Shown one piece after another: positions 43,487 through 52,680 of a DNA stretch of 64,000 bases (the first letter of the stretch is position 1; the number at the start of each line of letters is the position of its first letter). The notes beneath the pieces were generated by a model that worked only from the letters and a program-made list of their open reading frames with translations, was not told the DNA's origin and did no database searches. This stretch comes from W1P20-047 sp045118335 (GTDB taxonomy: Bacteria > Actinomycetota > Coriobacteriia > Coriobacteriales > Eggerthellaceae): contig JBGUXY010000052.1 of assembly GCA_045118335.1 (NCBI GenBank), forward strand, positions 1 through 64,000. The letters run 5' to 3'. The translations under genes and the position numbers were made by a program.

Positions 43487-44513
43487 GCTCGAGCCCCTTT
43501 CTCTGGAAGAACTTTAGCACCTGAATGGGGTTGATGTCTGCCTTGCAGGCACGCACGCAGCGGCCACAGCCCACGCATAGCATGCGGTCGTGCGTCATCA
43601 GGAACCCGTTGAGCTTGTGGTACATGCGATGACGCACCCTCGTGCGCCCATCCGGACGGAAGTTGTGACCACCCGCCACCCCAGCGAACTCAGGCGAGCA
43701 GCATGAATCCTGCAGACGCATGCGGCTGCCCGTCAATCCATTTGGATCGTACACGTCGGCGATATCGAAGCAATAGCAGCTGGGACATACGGCCGAACAT
43801 GCGGTGCAGCTAAGGCAACGCCCACCGAGCTCATCCCAGAACGGGTCGTCGTGGAACGCGTCCATGAGCAGTGCGACTTCCTGGATCTCGGGAATGTCCT
43901 CGTTGAACGACTCCTGGCGCAGGCGAGTTTGGTTGCGAAACGCCTGGCGTTCCTCGTCTGTGGCCTCGCGGGGATTGCAAGCGCTTTCCAAGATGTTGGT
44001 GGCTTCCACGCCCGACATGCTGACCAGGTACTTCCCGCCGATATCGGACAGGAACAGGTCGTAACCGTAGCGCGCTTCGTCTGAACCCCACAGGCGGCAG
44101 AAGCAGTTCGGACCCGGCATGCAGCTGATTCCCACGATGATGGTCGCCTCGCGACGGGCCACGTAGTAGGGATCGGGGTGGTCGCAGTCCTTGAAAACCA
44201 AATCGAGCCTGTTCAAGGCATTGATGTCACACGAGTGCATGCCGAAAACGACGCGTTTGGGAAACTCGATGCGCGTTGGCATGACCTCGTTGACCATTGC
44301 ATCGAAGCGGAACAGCTCCTCTTCTGGCGGCAGGAAGTACTTCTTGGGCGAGACTGTGGTGTCCACGTAGTCAAGCACCACTTCGCCCGGGGAAACAATG
44401 ACGTCGAAGTCTAGCCCGTTGGCACGTTCGACGGGAGCCACTACCTCATAAGACTCCATGAACGCCTCAATGAGCTTTCCAACCTCAGACGCATCGATGA
44501 CGCGGTAGAGCAT
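43476..44513 (-). CDS. Hydrogenase beta subunit, 4Fe-4S dicluster protein
   Basis: A 345-aa subunit with two ferredoxin-type cluster motifs near the C-terminus: CLSCTACSAVCPSCYC (about residue 233) and CVGCGRCVRACKADINP (about 316). The N-terminal part belongs to the family seen in sulfhydrogenase beta and anaerobic sulfite reductase A subunits (HSCDINALNRLD, DPYYVARREATIIVGISC, GPNCFC). It is the first gene of the four-gene hydrogenase operon and probably links the complex to ferredoxin or NAD(P)H. Confidence 0.88.
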   Translation of the reverse strand: MLYRVIDASEVGKLIEAFMESYEVVAPVERANGLDFDVIVSPGEVVLDYVDTTVSPKKYFLPPEEELFRFDAMVNEVMPTRIEFPKRVVFGMHSCDINALNRLDLVFKDCDHPDPYYVARREATIIVGISCMPGPNCFCRLWGSDEARYGYDLFLSDIGGKYLVSMSGVEATNILESACNPREATDEERQAFRNQTRLRQESFNEDIPEIQEVALLMDAFHDDPFWDELGGRCLSCTACSAVCPSCYCFDIADVYDPNGLTGSRMRLQDSCCSPEFAGVAGGHNFRPDGRTRVRHRMYHKLNGFLMTHDRMLCVGCGRCVRACKADINPIQVLKFFQRKGLEHDE

Positions 44514-44655
44514 TGGCCTTACGCTCCTCTCTCTCCTTCTCCGTGGCTATAGTATATAATGGCGTAACGCAAATAGCACGCACGTATACGCCCCACGCCA
44601 TGTATTATTCGAGCAACGGCAGGCGGAACATCGTACGCTAGAATGCCCCCTGATT

Positions 44656-45000
44656 CTATTCCTGGCACAACGCGAGAAGCTCGTCGTGTTTTTGTTGAAT
44701 CTCTTCAATCAACGGACCGTAGTCCCTCTCTTCGCGAGCACGCAAAGCCTCGGTGATGGTGTTTACGGGCTCGTAGAGCGGCGTGAGGGCGAGATTGCCG
44801 AGCATGCCCTTGAGCGCATGAGCGCACTCGAATCCACGTTCGAGATCACCAGCCTCAATGGCTTTCTTCAGCTCTTCGAAATTCGCATCGCCAGGCACGG
44901 TTCGCACCAGCTTCAGCAAGAAGTCCTCGTTGCCGAGGCATCGGCTCAGGCCTTCTTCCGTGTTCGCCCCATAACTTCTCAAGGATTCCACTGTAAGCAT
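44656..45000 (-). CDS. Hpt domain phosphotransfer protein
   Basis: A 114-aa single-domain histidine phosphotransfer protein. The phosphoaccepting histidine is His 61 in AHALKGMLGNL, surrounded by the usual four-helix bundle (FLLKLVRTVPGDANFEELKKAIEAGD, TALRAREERDYGPLIEEI). It would relay phosphate between a hybrid sensor kinase and a response regulator, neither of which is nearby. GGGGG lies ahead of the ATG at 44998-45000. Single-gene unit. Confidence 0.88.
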   Translation of the reverse strand: MLTVESLRSYGANTEEGLSRCLGNEDFLLKLVRTVPGDANFEELKKAIEAGDLERGFECAHALKGMLGNLALTPLYEPVNTITEALRAREERDYGPLIEEIQQKHDELLALCQE

Positions 45001-45150
45001 CGCAGACCCCCGTTCTCTTCGAGGCGGCATCTTCGTCGTGAGGAAAGCCGCCACCCGACATACCCGTCAAAACTCGATTGCATGCCTTGAACATGCGTAA
45101 AAACACTGCTCGGATGCAGCAGATTGCCGCATCCGAGCCACTAGAAGATG

Positions 45151-45840
45151 CTATTCGGATTCGATTCCCTTGTAGGCCAAGGCTGCCAGGGCACCACCCA
45201 CGAGCGGGGCTACGATGAACACCCACACGCATCCAAGCGGATCGGGATTGCCCGTCACGGCGGCGACGATAGCCGGACCGATACTGCGCGCGGGGTTCAC
45301 GGACGTGCCGGTGAGGCCTATTCCCAGAATGTGTACGAGAACGAGCGACAAGCCGATGACCAAGCCCCCGAACGAGCCATGGGCCGCACCCTTCGAAGTC
45401 ACGCCCATGATCGCGAAGACGAACACGAACGTGAGCACGATTTCCACCAGCAAACCCGCGACCGCGCTTCCGTTCACGCCCGCAAGCCCATTGCTTCCGA
45501 AACCGCCCGTCATGTCGGTTACGCCGCCCATGCCGAAAATCGCAGCGAGCAGGCAGGCGCCTAGCAGCGCTCCGACGCACTGGCCGATAACGTAGCCAAC
45601 GAAATCCTTTCCGTCGATGTCGCCGCGAATGAGCATGGCTAGCGACACGGCTGGGTTCACATGGCAACCAGACACGTTGCCCACCGAATATGCCATCGCG
45701 ACGATGGAAAGGCCGAACGCCAACGCCGTGAGGATATACCCCCCACCTGCCGCTGCGTCGCAACCCACCAACATGGCGGTTCCGCATCCTATGGTGACCA
45801 AGACCATGGTGCCGATGCACTCTGCAATGTACTTCTTCAT
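45151..45840 (-). CDS. Aquaporin / MIP family channel
   Basis: A 229-aa six-helix channel with both Asn-Pro-Ala boxes, HVNPAVSLAM and SVNPARSIGPAI. The spacing and the Arg following the second box are typical of AqpZ/AqpM-type water channels rather than long glycerol facilitators; substrate assignment is inference. The start is very clear, with GGAGG 7 nt before the ATG at 45838-45840. Confidence 0.93.
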   Translation of the reverse strand: MKKYIAECIGTMVLVTIGCGTAMLVGCDAAAGGGYILTALAFGLSIVAMAYSVGNVSGCHVNPAVSLAMLIRGDIDGKDFVGYVIGQCVGALLGACLLAAIFGMGGVTDMTGGFGSNGLAGVNGSAVAGLLVEIVLTFVFVFAIMGVTSKGAAHGSFGGLVIGLSLVLVHILGIGLTGTSVNPARSIGPAIVAAVTGNPDPLGCVWVFIVAPLVGGALAALAYKGIESE

Positions 45841-46194
45841 ATCGCACCTCCGTTTGCCATCGCAGATAATGCTGCCACCTCAGTATACTACAGCTGCACA
45901 AACGCTCCTCGCCAGATGCGCTTCGCATCGCAAATCATTTGTGTGACCTGGTTGTATACAGAAGATGAATTGGCTGGCATAGGCGCTTGTGCCCAACGCT
46001 TCGAGAAAGCGCGACCCAACTTATGATAGCCTGGCAGCTTCCTGAACCACAACGACCGTCAGCAGCATGGCAGTTGAGCAGCGACCTCATCCGCCGCATG
46101 CTGCATGCATAGCCTGCTCATGAAAAGGGCCGCCATTTCATCATGGCGGCCCTGGCGTTTGGAGCATCGAGACGGTCTGCAACCGCCCATGAAC
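45841..46194. other. Intergenic region upstream of the aquaporin gene
   Basis: Gap of 354 bp. It holds the presumed aquaporin promoter (a TATACT-like box on the minus strand near 45885-45890), a small GATGC/GCATC hairpin near 45919, and the terminator of the TPR gene at 46126-46153. Confidence 0.4.
46126..46153 (-). terminator. Terminator of the TPR membrane protein gene
   Basis: Perfect 11-bp stem AGGGCCGCCAT / ATGGCGGCCCT with a 6-nt loop; the minus-strand transcript continues TTTTCA. About 40 bp past the gene's stop codon. Confidence 0.75.
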
Positions 46195-47547
46195 CTAGTT
46201 CTGGCTGGCGAAGTACAAGTCGATGCCGTTTATCTTCCAGCCGATGTTGTCACGGCTCATGGTAATCTTGTACTGCACGTCACCGCCTTCGGGTGTTTTC
46301 GCGGTGGCATAAACCGTAGAAGCGTTCATGGACATGTCGACGCCGTCTACCTGCACGTCGGAATCCTGCACCACCGGATTGAGCATGGTGGCGATGCGGT
46401 CTTCGCTCAGGTCGGGCGAAAACACTTCGGACGCCGCAGCCTGAGGGTCGGCGAAGAGCTGCTGGACCACGTCTTGCTGCGTGGGATAGCCATAGCCCTT
46501 GGAATAGGCGTACACGCCCGCGGCAGCCGCCAGCAACAGCAACACTATAAGAGCGATGAGGATCTTCAGGCCCACGTTGCGACGCTTGCGGTCCTGCTTC
46601 GCCACGGCCTTGCTCCAGCTCTTGAGCTCCTCGTCGGTTGCATTGAAGAAGCGCTCGTCGGAGGACGCGTAGTTGTCGTGAACATCATACGTGTCGGCGT
46701 AATAGTACGGGCTCTTCGCCGCCGCAGCCGTGTCGGTTTCGCTGTAGACGGGGATGCCGTCGCCGGTGACGTCGAGGCCCGAGAAATCGTTGAAACCAGA
46801 ACCACCTTCGACGGGCTCGATCACGGCGGTGCCCTGCGCAACGGCGCCGATGGCACGCTGGTAGTCGACACTAGCGGCGTCGTTGAGGAAATATGTCTTG
46901 TCGGCAAGTGCCTGCTCGAAGGCATCAACGGCCTGCTGCATCTTGCCAGACGCAGCATAGGCCTGGCCAAGGTTCGCATAGAGCTTGTTCTTCGTGGCCG
47001 AGTTCATGCGAAACTGCAGCGCGCTTTCGTAGGACGCAACGGCATCGGAGGGACGGCCGAGCGCCATGAAGCAGATGCCCAGGTTCAACAGCGCCTGAGC
47101 GGGGTTGGGGTTGGCCTCGTCGAGCGCGGCGGAACGGAACGCCGAACCAGCCTCGGCCGTTTTGCCCAACTTCAGATATGCCTTGCCCATTCCCGAATAC
47201 GCCTTGTAGGGCGTATCGTAATCGGCATCGGTGAGCGCGAGCTCGAAGTTCTTGATGGCATTCTCGTAATCGTAGAGTGCGGCGTAGGAATTGCCCAAGT
47301 TGCAGCGCACGGCGCCCACCTGCAGGTAATCGGGATCTGCCGCAGCCTGCGAGTAGGCATGGATGGCTTCTTCGTAATCGCGCAACCTGACCAAGCAGTT
47401 GCCGATCTTGTGGTACAGCTGACCTATTTCGCCGGGCGCAAGGACGGCGCCTTCGCTTTGGAGGCACTGCGTGTAAGCCTCTAGTGCGGAAGGAAAGTCC
47501 CTTCTGTTGTAAGCGGTCTGAGCCTGCTGGTATAAGACGTTGTTCAT
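46195..47547 (-). CDS. TPR-repeat membrane protein (450 aa)
   Basis: The N-terminal 230 residues carry about six tetratricopeptide repeats (LYHKIGNCLVRLRDYEEAIHAYSQAA; YEAYSGMGKAYLKLGKTAEAGSAF-like units; ANLGQAYAASGKMQQAVDAFEQAL). A Tyr/Asp-rich linker follows, then one membrane helix (IALIVLLLLAAAAGVYAY, about residues 334-352) and a 95-residue extracytoplasmic domain. So the TPRs are cytosolic and the tail is outside. TPRs bind partner proteins; the partner is unknown. AGAAGGA lies before the ATG. It is downstream of the cyclophilin gene on the same strand. Confidence 0.82.
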   Translation of the reverse strand: MNNVLYQQAQTAYNRRDFPSALEAYTQCLQSEGAVLAPGEIGQLYHKIGNCLVRLRDYEEAIHAYSQAAADPDYLQVGAVRCNLGNSYAALYDYENAIKNFELALTDADYDTPYKAYSGMGKAYLKLGKTAEAGSAFRSAALDEANPNPAQALLNLGICFMALGRPSDAVASYESALQFRMNSATKNKLYANLGQAYAASGKMQQAVDAFEQALADKTYFLNDAASVDYQRAIGAVAQGTAVIEPVEGGSGFNDFSGLDVTGDGIPVYSETDTAAAAKSPYYYADTYDVHDNYASSDERFFNATDEELKSWSKAVAKQDRKRRNVGLKILIALIVLLLLAAAAGVYAYSKGYGYPTQQDVVQQLFADPQAAASEVFSPDLSEDRIATMLNPVVQDSDVQVDGVDMSMNASTVYATAKTPEGGDVQYKITMSRDNIGWKINGIDLYFASQN

Positions 47548-47593
47548 CGGTTCCTTCTGTTCTCTAGTGTCTCAGACGACGGTCACGTGCGGC

Positions 47594-48127
47594 TTATTCG
47601 TTGGCGCCTTCGATGGTGATGCTATCTATGACATCACCGACGCGAAGCTGGCCTATTACATCGAGTCCCTCGATGGTCTGCCCGAAAACGGTATATCCAC
47701 TGTCGAGGTTGTGCTGCGGGCCCAGGCACAGGTAGAACTGCGAACCAGCGGAATCGGGATGCTGCGAGCGAGCCATGGCCAACGCGCCATCGTTGTGGGA
47801 ATTGTTCGGATTGGTGGTGTATTCCTGCTTGATGGTGTATCCGGGACCACCGGTTCCCAGGCGCATGAACGGGTTGTTCACTGCCGAGGCAACCTGCTTC
47901 GAGCTAAGCTCGCGGGTGTTGGGGTCGCCGCCTTGGATAACGAAACCGGGCACATGACGGTGAAACTTCAGATTATCGTAGAAGCCCTTTTGCGACAGCT
48001 CGACGAAGTTGCCCACGTGAATGGGCGCATCGGCACCGGCAAGCTGCACGCGGATGGTGCCCTTGGAGGTGGCGATGACAGCGACTTCGTTGCCATTCGG
48101 CTGGTATTGCGGTGTGTACATTGCCAT
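47594..48127 (-). CDS. Peptidyl-prolyl cis-trans isomerase, cyclophilin type
   Basis: A 177-aa cytosolic cyclophilin. Typical strings are TSKGTIRVQLAGADAPIHVGNFVELSQKGFYDNLKFHRHVPGFVIQGGDP (split by normal spacing), MARSQHPDSAGSQFYLCLGP and TVFGQTIEGLDVIGQL. It helps protein folding by isomerising X-Pro bonds. There is no signal peptide. AGGAG precedes the ATG at 48125-48127. It lies between tRNA-Arg and the TPR gene, all on the minus strand. Confidence 0.93.
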   Translation of the reverse strand: MAMYTPQYQPNGNEVAVIATSKGTIRVQLAGADAPIHVGNFVELSQKGFYDNLKFHRHVPGFVIQGGDPNTRELSSKQVASAVNNPFMRLGTGGPGYTIKQEYTTNPNNSHNDGALAMARSQHPDSAGSQFYLCLGPQHNLDSGYTVFGQTIEGLDVIGQLRVGDVIDSITIEGANE

Positions 48128-48204
48128 TTAGGCTCCTTCCAGTAGTGCGTTTATACTGCGTATTCAATTGTACCCGTGCGCAAGCGCGCGGTACGAAAGG
48201 CCCA

Positions 48205-48280
48205 TGGTGCCCTCGACAGGATTCGAACCTGCGGCTTTCTGCTCCGGAGGCAGACGCTCTATCCCCTGAGCTACGAGGGC
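48205..48280 (-). tRNA. tRNA-Arg (anticodon CCG)
   Basis: The minus strand folds as a complete tRNA: acceptor stem GCCCTCG/CGAGGGC, D arm GCTC...GAGC, anticodon stem TCTGC/GCAGA with the loop CTCCGGA (anticodon CCG, reading CGG), T arm GCAGG-TTCGAAT-CCTGT, discriminator A and an encoded CCA end. It lies about 80 bp upstream of the cyclophilin gene. Confidence 0.95.
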
Positions 48281-48608
48281 ATAAACCAGACAGATTATAC
48301 GCCAATATCCCGCAGACACAAAGCACCTTCGCAATCTGCAAAGTATGCCCACCTGAAGATACAGGCTTTCCGCATGCTTAACGAGCCTCATCCGACACGT
48401 TCTTCCGCCGGCATCGACTTTCGTCTGCACGCATCAGGTGCATGCAGAGCTTGACAACGGCGATGGCAACCGCCAGACTCGTGATTGGCTGGATGAGCGT
48501 CGGATGCTTGCGATGCCCCACCGCGGCGAGGCATGTTGGAACGTTCCGATGTCTCTTTGAGGACTCACTATGCCAACTGCCTTCCACATTCGACGATGAG
48601 GAGTTGAG
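48281..48608. other. Intergenic region between tRNA-Arg and a lipoprotein gene
   Basis: Gap of 328 bp with divergent genes on either side. The tRNA promoter must lie near 48290-48330. No repeat, RNA or small gene was convincing. Confidence 0.35.
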
Positions 48609-49118
48609 ATGCTGAAGAAGATTCCAACTCGCAAGGCCGTGGCTGCATTGGCGATTACAGCAGCTGTGACAACGGGCCTTATGGCTGGCTGTGCTCAGCA
48701 AGCAGATCAACCTGAAACGGATGTGGGCCAACCACAGGCAACACAAGAGCCCATAGACGTCGCGAAAGCAGAAGAGCTCACGGGGCTTTCCGCCAACGAC
48801 GAGGGCTCTGTTTACAAAGAGGGCGAGCTAATGGTTATCTTCTGGCCCGAGAACACCGTGGAAGATCTGGAAGCCGTCTTGGCCCAGGCCCCTTCCGTAC
48901 AGGAAAAGCAGATTACCGAGGACATGATCTACGACGGCACCATGGAGGGCGGCAAGCTGCACAGGGACACGCTCGAAGGACCAACCCTGAGGGTGCACTC
49001 CGCTGAGGGCGCCACCGTGGTACAGGCCATGGCAGAGCTTGAGCGATCCGACCTCGTCATCTCGACGGACGAGATCGAATTAGACGTGGTAGACGGATGG
49101 GACACTGCAGGCTCGTAA
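48609..49118 (+). CDS. Lipoprotein resembling a subtilisin (S8) propeptide
   Basis: A 169-aa protein with a lipoprotein signal (lipobox Cys 28 in GLMAGC). After a polar linker, residues 75-165 look like the inhibitor/propeptide fold that precedes subtilisin-like proteases: KEGELMVIFWPENTVEDLE, TLRVHSAEGATVVQAMAELE, then LVISTDEIELD, where a mature S8 domain would normally begin. No protease domain follows; the frame stops after DGWDTAGS. It may be a truncated protease gene or a free-standing anchored protease inhibitor/chaperone. The start is clear (GAGGAG before the ATG). Confidence 0.65.
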   Translation: MLKKIPTRKAVAALAITAAVTTGLMAGCAQQADQPETDVGQPQATQEPIDVAKAEELTGLSANDEGSVYKEGELMVIFWPENTVEDLEAVLAQAPSVQEKQITEDMIYDGTMEGGKLHRDTLEGPTLRVHSAEGATVVQAMAELERSDLVISTDEIELDVVDGWDTAGS

Positions 49119-49248
49119 CCGCGACAGATGAGGCAATAGCTCACTGTCCCTTTGTCAGATTCGGGTTATTCCTGGTTGTCGGAATCGACGCATCATACCT
49201 GGCATATTCCGCCGAGCATGAATGCCCTTCCTTTTCATCACCAAGCTC

Positions 49249-50742
49249 CTAGTTGCCCGTGAACCCCGCAGCATCGTCGCTCGTGAAATCCCCGGAGTAA
49301 CCCGATCCGATTTCGTAGGAACCGCCCTCTTCGAAACGGAACACGTCGGTCGTGTCGTAATCGCCGTTCGGACCAAACGCCTCTTGGTCGGAAATCCACT
49401 CGTCGCCTTCGGCTGTCTTCAGGGTGTAGCGACCGCACGGGAAACTCTCGCTGATCGACTCACCTGGCCCGAGCAGTACCTGAAACTCCGTGGAGCCGTC
49501 CATCCGCACCAGCCTGTAACAAGCCGACTTGTCATCTGGGGCCTTGAGGTAAATCGTGCTCGTGCCAGGACCATAGGGCTCGTTTCTCAGTTCCTCAAGC
49601 TCCGCTTCCTGCTCTTCGGCATCACGCTTTGCAAGGTCTTCCGTGATTTCCGCTCCCTCGATGACGGTTTCCAGCAAAACCGTTGCATCAGGATCGGAAA
49701 GGCTTTCGATCTCGGTGTATTCTCCGGCTTCCATCTGACTCTCGGACGCCGACGCGCGTATGTAGCCTGACGTTGCATCGAGCACGAAAACGGAACCCAA
49801 ACCGTTAACGTGAATGCCCCCAACGTAATCATGCTCGCGCACAATCGCCGTCTCATCTCCAGTTTGCGTGTTATAGAAGCACGGAACTTCCCCGCTGCTT
49901 TCCTCGAAAGTGTACGCATCGGCATCTGGATTCGTTACCGCCAAGCAGGTCCTGCTGTAAACAACGTAATCGCCATAGGAGAAGATCAGCCCCAGTTGGT
50001 CACGATGTCTCCACGTGATATCAGTCTGTGTGACATTGCCCTGCTCATCACAATACGCAAGAGCGTAATTGGGCGTCTTGACGGGATTGCTGGGGCTTGA
50101 TTCTTCAAGCTCGCCCAATTCCTGGATGAAGTAAGCCCTGTCCCCCACCACGGCACAATAATACACACCTTCCGGTAGGGTAAAGCGCGCTGCCGGATCA
50201 ACCGCGGCTTTCACCTCTTCGTATTCTTCTTGCGAGATGGAGCTCACCGTGAGATCGCTGGTATTCAGGCAATAATACCCAATGTAGGTAACCACGCCGT
50301 TGGCGGATGTCAGGGAGTCATTCCTCTCTGCGTAATATAACGAGCCATCCTGCAGATAGAAGTCGGAGAAAAGACCCCTATCGAGCATGGTCGGGGATTC
50401 CAACGAAAGATCCGTCCGATAAAGACCTCCCTCGTCCCCGTTGGAAACGTACGTGAAGTAAAGGTATTCGCCATCACTTGCCATGGCGGTTCCGTATGTC
50501 ATATCGACGTTCTCGATGTCGATGGCATCTACAGCTTCGGGCACCATCGCATCTTCTTGGGGGTTAGCCTCGGATGAGTCCTCGAGGACCTCGCCCGATT
50601 CGCTGCCGGAGACGCCGTCCGCGTCATCGGTTGTGCCCGACTCATGAGCAGAATGCGATGCGCAACCGAAAAGGAACGCGACAAGCACAATAAGACAGAT
50701 GACAAACGCTGCGCATTTCAGAGTCTTCGAACGATTCCCCAT
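49249..50742 (-). CDS. Lipoprotein with beta-propeller-like repeats (497 aa)
   Basis: The signal peptide MGNRSKTLKCAAFVICLIVL...FLFGC puts the lipid Cys at residue 27. An acidic linker (TTDDADGVSGSESGEVLEDSS) is followed by a long beta-rich region with repeated Y-x-x-x-DG and short W/Y blades (DGEYLYFTYVS, DGSLYYAERND, GDRAYFIQEL, YGDYVVYSR), similar to DUF5050-type beta-propeller proteins. A helical insertion rich in Glu (about residues 358-382) precedes the C-terminal part. The start ATG at 50740-50742 follows GGAG; a longer reading from 50754 lacks a ribosome site. Function unknown. Confidence 0.78.
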   Translation of the reverse strand: MGNRSKTLKCAAFVICLIVLVAFLFGCASHSAHESGTTDDADGVSGSESGEVLEDSSEANPQEDAMVPEAVDAIDIENVDMTYGTAMASDGEYLYFTYVSNGDEGGLYRTDLSLESPTMLDRGLFSDFYLQDGSLYYAERNDSLTSANGVVTYIGYYCLNTSDLTVSSISQEEYEEVKAAVDPAARFTLPEGVYYCAVVGDRAYFIQELGELEESSPSNPVKTPNYALAYCDEQGNVTQTDITWRHRDQLGLIFSYGDYVVYSRTCLAVTNPDADAYTFEESSGEVPCFYNTQTGDETAIVREHDYVGGIHVNGLGSVFVLDATSGYIRASASESQMEAGEYTEIESLSDPDATVLLETVIEGAEITEDLAKRDAEEQEAELEELRNEPYGPGTSTIYLKAPDDKSACYRLVRMDGSTEFQVLLGPGESISESFPCGRYTLKTAEGDEWISDQEAFGPNGDYDTTDVFRFEEGGSYEIGSGYSGDFTSDDAAGFTGN

Positions 50743-51242
50743 CTCAAACTCCATTTCATATGTGCCTTTTATGTCGCATGTAGACTTTAGCGTACGAACA
50801 TCCCCCTGTCAAAGCATCCAGCATCCTGGAACGCAACACGCCTGGTAGATCAATGAATTCGCGCCTTACTATCATTAAAAGGCTTCATTTGCAATGCGCT
50901 GTGGTCATCTCATATGATTCGGTCGGACAGAACGCCCTCAGACGTTGCGGCCATGTGGCGCATCCCCTTCACGTAGCGCTCCCACGCACTCAGAGGCAAC
51001 GTGGGCTTGAGCAACTCGAGAACCGCATGAATGCAAGGAGCACACGATGAATGACGCCCAGTACAAAGGAACTGTCAACATCAGCTCGTTGGGGGTGGAA
51101 ATGAGCAAATGCGACCCGTTCCTCTCACGCGAGGCCGTTCTGCCGCGTGGACGTGTTTCCACTTCATTTTGGCATTGGCCACCCCAACGAGCTGCTACAA
51201 TGATGCGTCACGAAAAGACCGCATCAAGTTGGGGGCAAGATC
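50743..51242. other. Divergent intergenic region with long inverted repeat
   Basis: Gap of 500 bp between the lipoprotein and rlmD-like genes. It contains the inverted repeat at 51083-51193 and a TACAAT box just after it. A short frame at 51047 with a fair ribosome site runs through the repeat and into the next gene's start; it is probably not coding. Confidence 0.45.
51083..51193. promoter_or_regulatory. Inverted repeat whose right arm lies at the rlmD-type promoter
   Basis: The left arm AGCTCGTTGGGGGTGG (51083-51098) and right arm CCACCCCAACGAGCT (51179-51193) pair with one bulged G. The right arm ends 2 bp before TACAAT (51196-51201), a plausible -10 box for the gene at 51243, so the arm occupies the spacer between -35 and -10. 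Two distant operator halves for a looping repressor, or a long RNA hairpin from upstream transcription, are both possible. Confidence 0.5.
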
Positions 51243-52592
51243 ATGGCTTCGGGCACGGAACATAGATTGCGCATTGACGCGCTCACATACGGTTCGGCCG
51301 GCATCGGACGCACGGAAGACGGAAAAGCCGTGTTCGTGGATCGTTCGGCGCCGGGTGACCTCGTGCGCGTTCGGGTCGACCACGAGAAGAAGAGCTTCGC
51401 CGAAGCCCATGTGGTCGAGTTGCTGGAGGCGGGAGCATCACGCGTGACGCCGGTTTGCCCCCATGCTGCCACCTGCGGCGGCTGTCCCTGGCAACACATC
51501 TCCTACGACGCGCAGCTCGCCGCCAAGCGGGATAACGTGGTGGCGGCACTCTCGCGCATCGCGCACTGGAACGCCGAACGCGCCGAAGAGCTGATCGAGC
51601 CGTGCGTGCCCAGCAAGCGTCAGATGGGATACCGCAACAAGCTCGAGTTCGGATGCGGAACCGACACGCAGGGGCGGCTCGTGCTGGGCTTTCGCCGCGA
51701 AGGATCGCACGAGCTGGAAACGCCTGCGAGCTGCCCCCTGGCCGTGAAGCAGATCCAGAAGGCTCCGAAGGTCCTGAGCGGCGCCCTGCGCTACCTGCAG
51801 GGTTCCGGCGGCGGAAAGGACGGCGGTCAGGACCTGGGGCTGTTCCGTGTGGGCGTACGGGGCAGCGTCCGCACGAAGAGCGTGGAGGTGGCGCTGTGGA
51901 CCAAGCCCGGCCCCTTCCCGCGTCATGCAGCAGCGAAGGTGCTCGGCAGCGCGCTCAAGGCCACGAGCATCGTGCGCGTGATCGCCGACCCCGGCAAGAG
52001 CCGTGCAGTGAAAAACGTCGAGTGCCTGGCGGGCCGCGGCTACTGGGAAGAAGAGCTGTGTGATACGCGCTTCAAGGTGAGCGCCCCGAGCTTCTTCCAG
52101 GTGAACACCGCCCAGGCCGAAGTGCTGGTGAACACTGCACTCGAAGGGCTCGAACTCGATGACGATGCGGTCGTCGCCGACCTCTATTGCGGCGTTGGCT
52201 CCTTCACGCTCCCACTCGAAGAGCATTGCGACCTGGTCTATGCAGTCGAGAGCGCTGCGTCGAGCGTACGGGACCTACGCCGCAACGCTGAGGATAACGG
52301 CGCTTGGATCGACGTCATCGGCGGGGACAGTGCACGCGAGCTGCCCGAGCTCGGCCACCTTGATGCGCTGGTGGTTGACCCGCCCCGCATCGGCCTTGCC
52401 GACGGGGTGGCCGAAAGCATCGCCGAAGCCGGCCCCGAACGCATGGCTTACATAAGCTGCAACCCCGCCACCTGGGCTCGCGATGCCGCACGCCTAGAAG
52501 CTTGTGGCTATTCCCTATCACGGGTGGTCCCCGTGGACCTGTTCCCCCAAACCTACCACTGCGAGCTGGTGAGCATCTTTCAGAAGCGGTGA
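51243..52592 (+). CDS. rlmD: 23S rRNA (uracil-C5)-methyltransferase, RlmD/RumA type
   Basis: A 449-aa RNA uracil C5-methyltransferase. An N-terminal TRAM domain (residues 1-60) is followed by the 4Fe-4S ligands CPHAATCGGCPWQH, then the SAM fold with DLYCGVGSFTLPLE and the catalytic pair: DPPRIGL, and SCNPATWARD with the nucleophilic Cys. The family methylates U1939 or U747 of 23S rRNA, or U54 of tRNA; the iron-sulfur cluster favours the RlmD/RlmC branch. The exact target is inference. Start ATG follows GGGGG. Confidence 0.88.
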   Translation: MASGTEHRLRIDALTYGSAGIGRTEDGKAVFVDRSAPGDLVRVRVDHEKKSFAEAHVVELLEAGASRVTPVCPHAATCGGCPWQHISYDAQLAAKRDNVVAALSRIAHWNAERAEELIEPCVPSKRQMGYRNKLEFGCGTDTQGRLVLGFRREGSHELETPASCPLAVKQIQKAPKVLSGALRYLQGSGGGKDGGQDLGLFRVGVRGSVRTKSVEVALWTKPGPFPRHAAAKVLGSALKATSIVRVIADPGKSRAVKNVECLAGRGYWEEELCDTRFKVSAPSFFQVNTAQAEVLVNTALEGLELDDDAVVADLYCGVGSFTLPLEEHCDLVYAVESAASSVRDLRRNAEDNGAWIDVIGGDSARELPELGHLDALVVDPPRIGLADGVAESIAEAGPERMAYISCNPATWARDAARLEACGYSLSRVVPVDLFPQTYHCELVSIFQKR

Positions 52593-52680
52593 TGCCGTTG
52601 CCAAATGCACAGGTGTGTGCTGCTGCCTGCTACGCGGTTATGAACATGCGTTCCAGCGCAAAAGAGAGGAGATGGTAGAT

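Noticed and set aside
46105..47484. Long plus-strand frame opposite the TPR gene
   Set aside because: Low-complexity Val/Gly/Arg-rich product with no motif; the minus strand encodes clear TPRs and a membrane helix.
51047..51265. 72-codon frame with a fair AAGGAG site
   Set aside because: It runs through both arms of the inverted repeat and across the promoter and start of the next gene, and the protein has no pattern.
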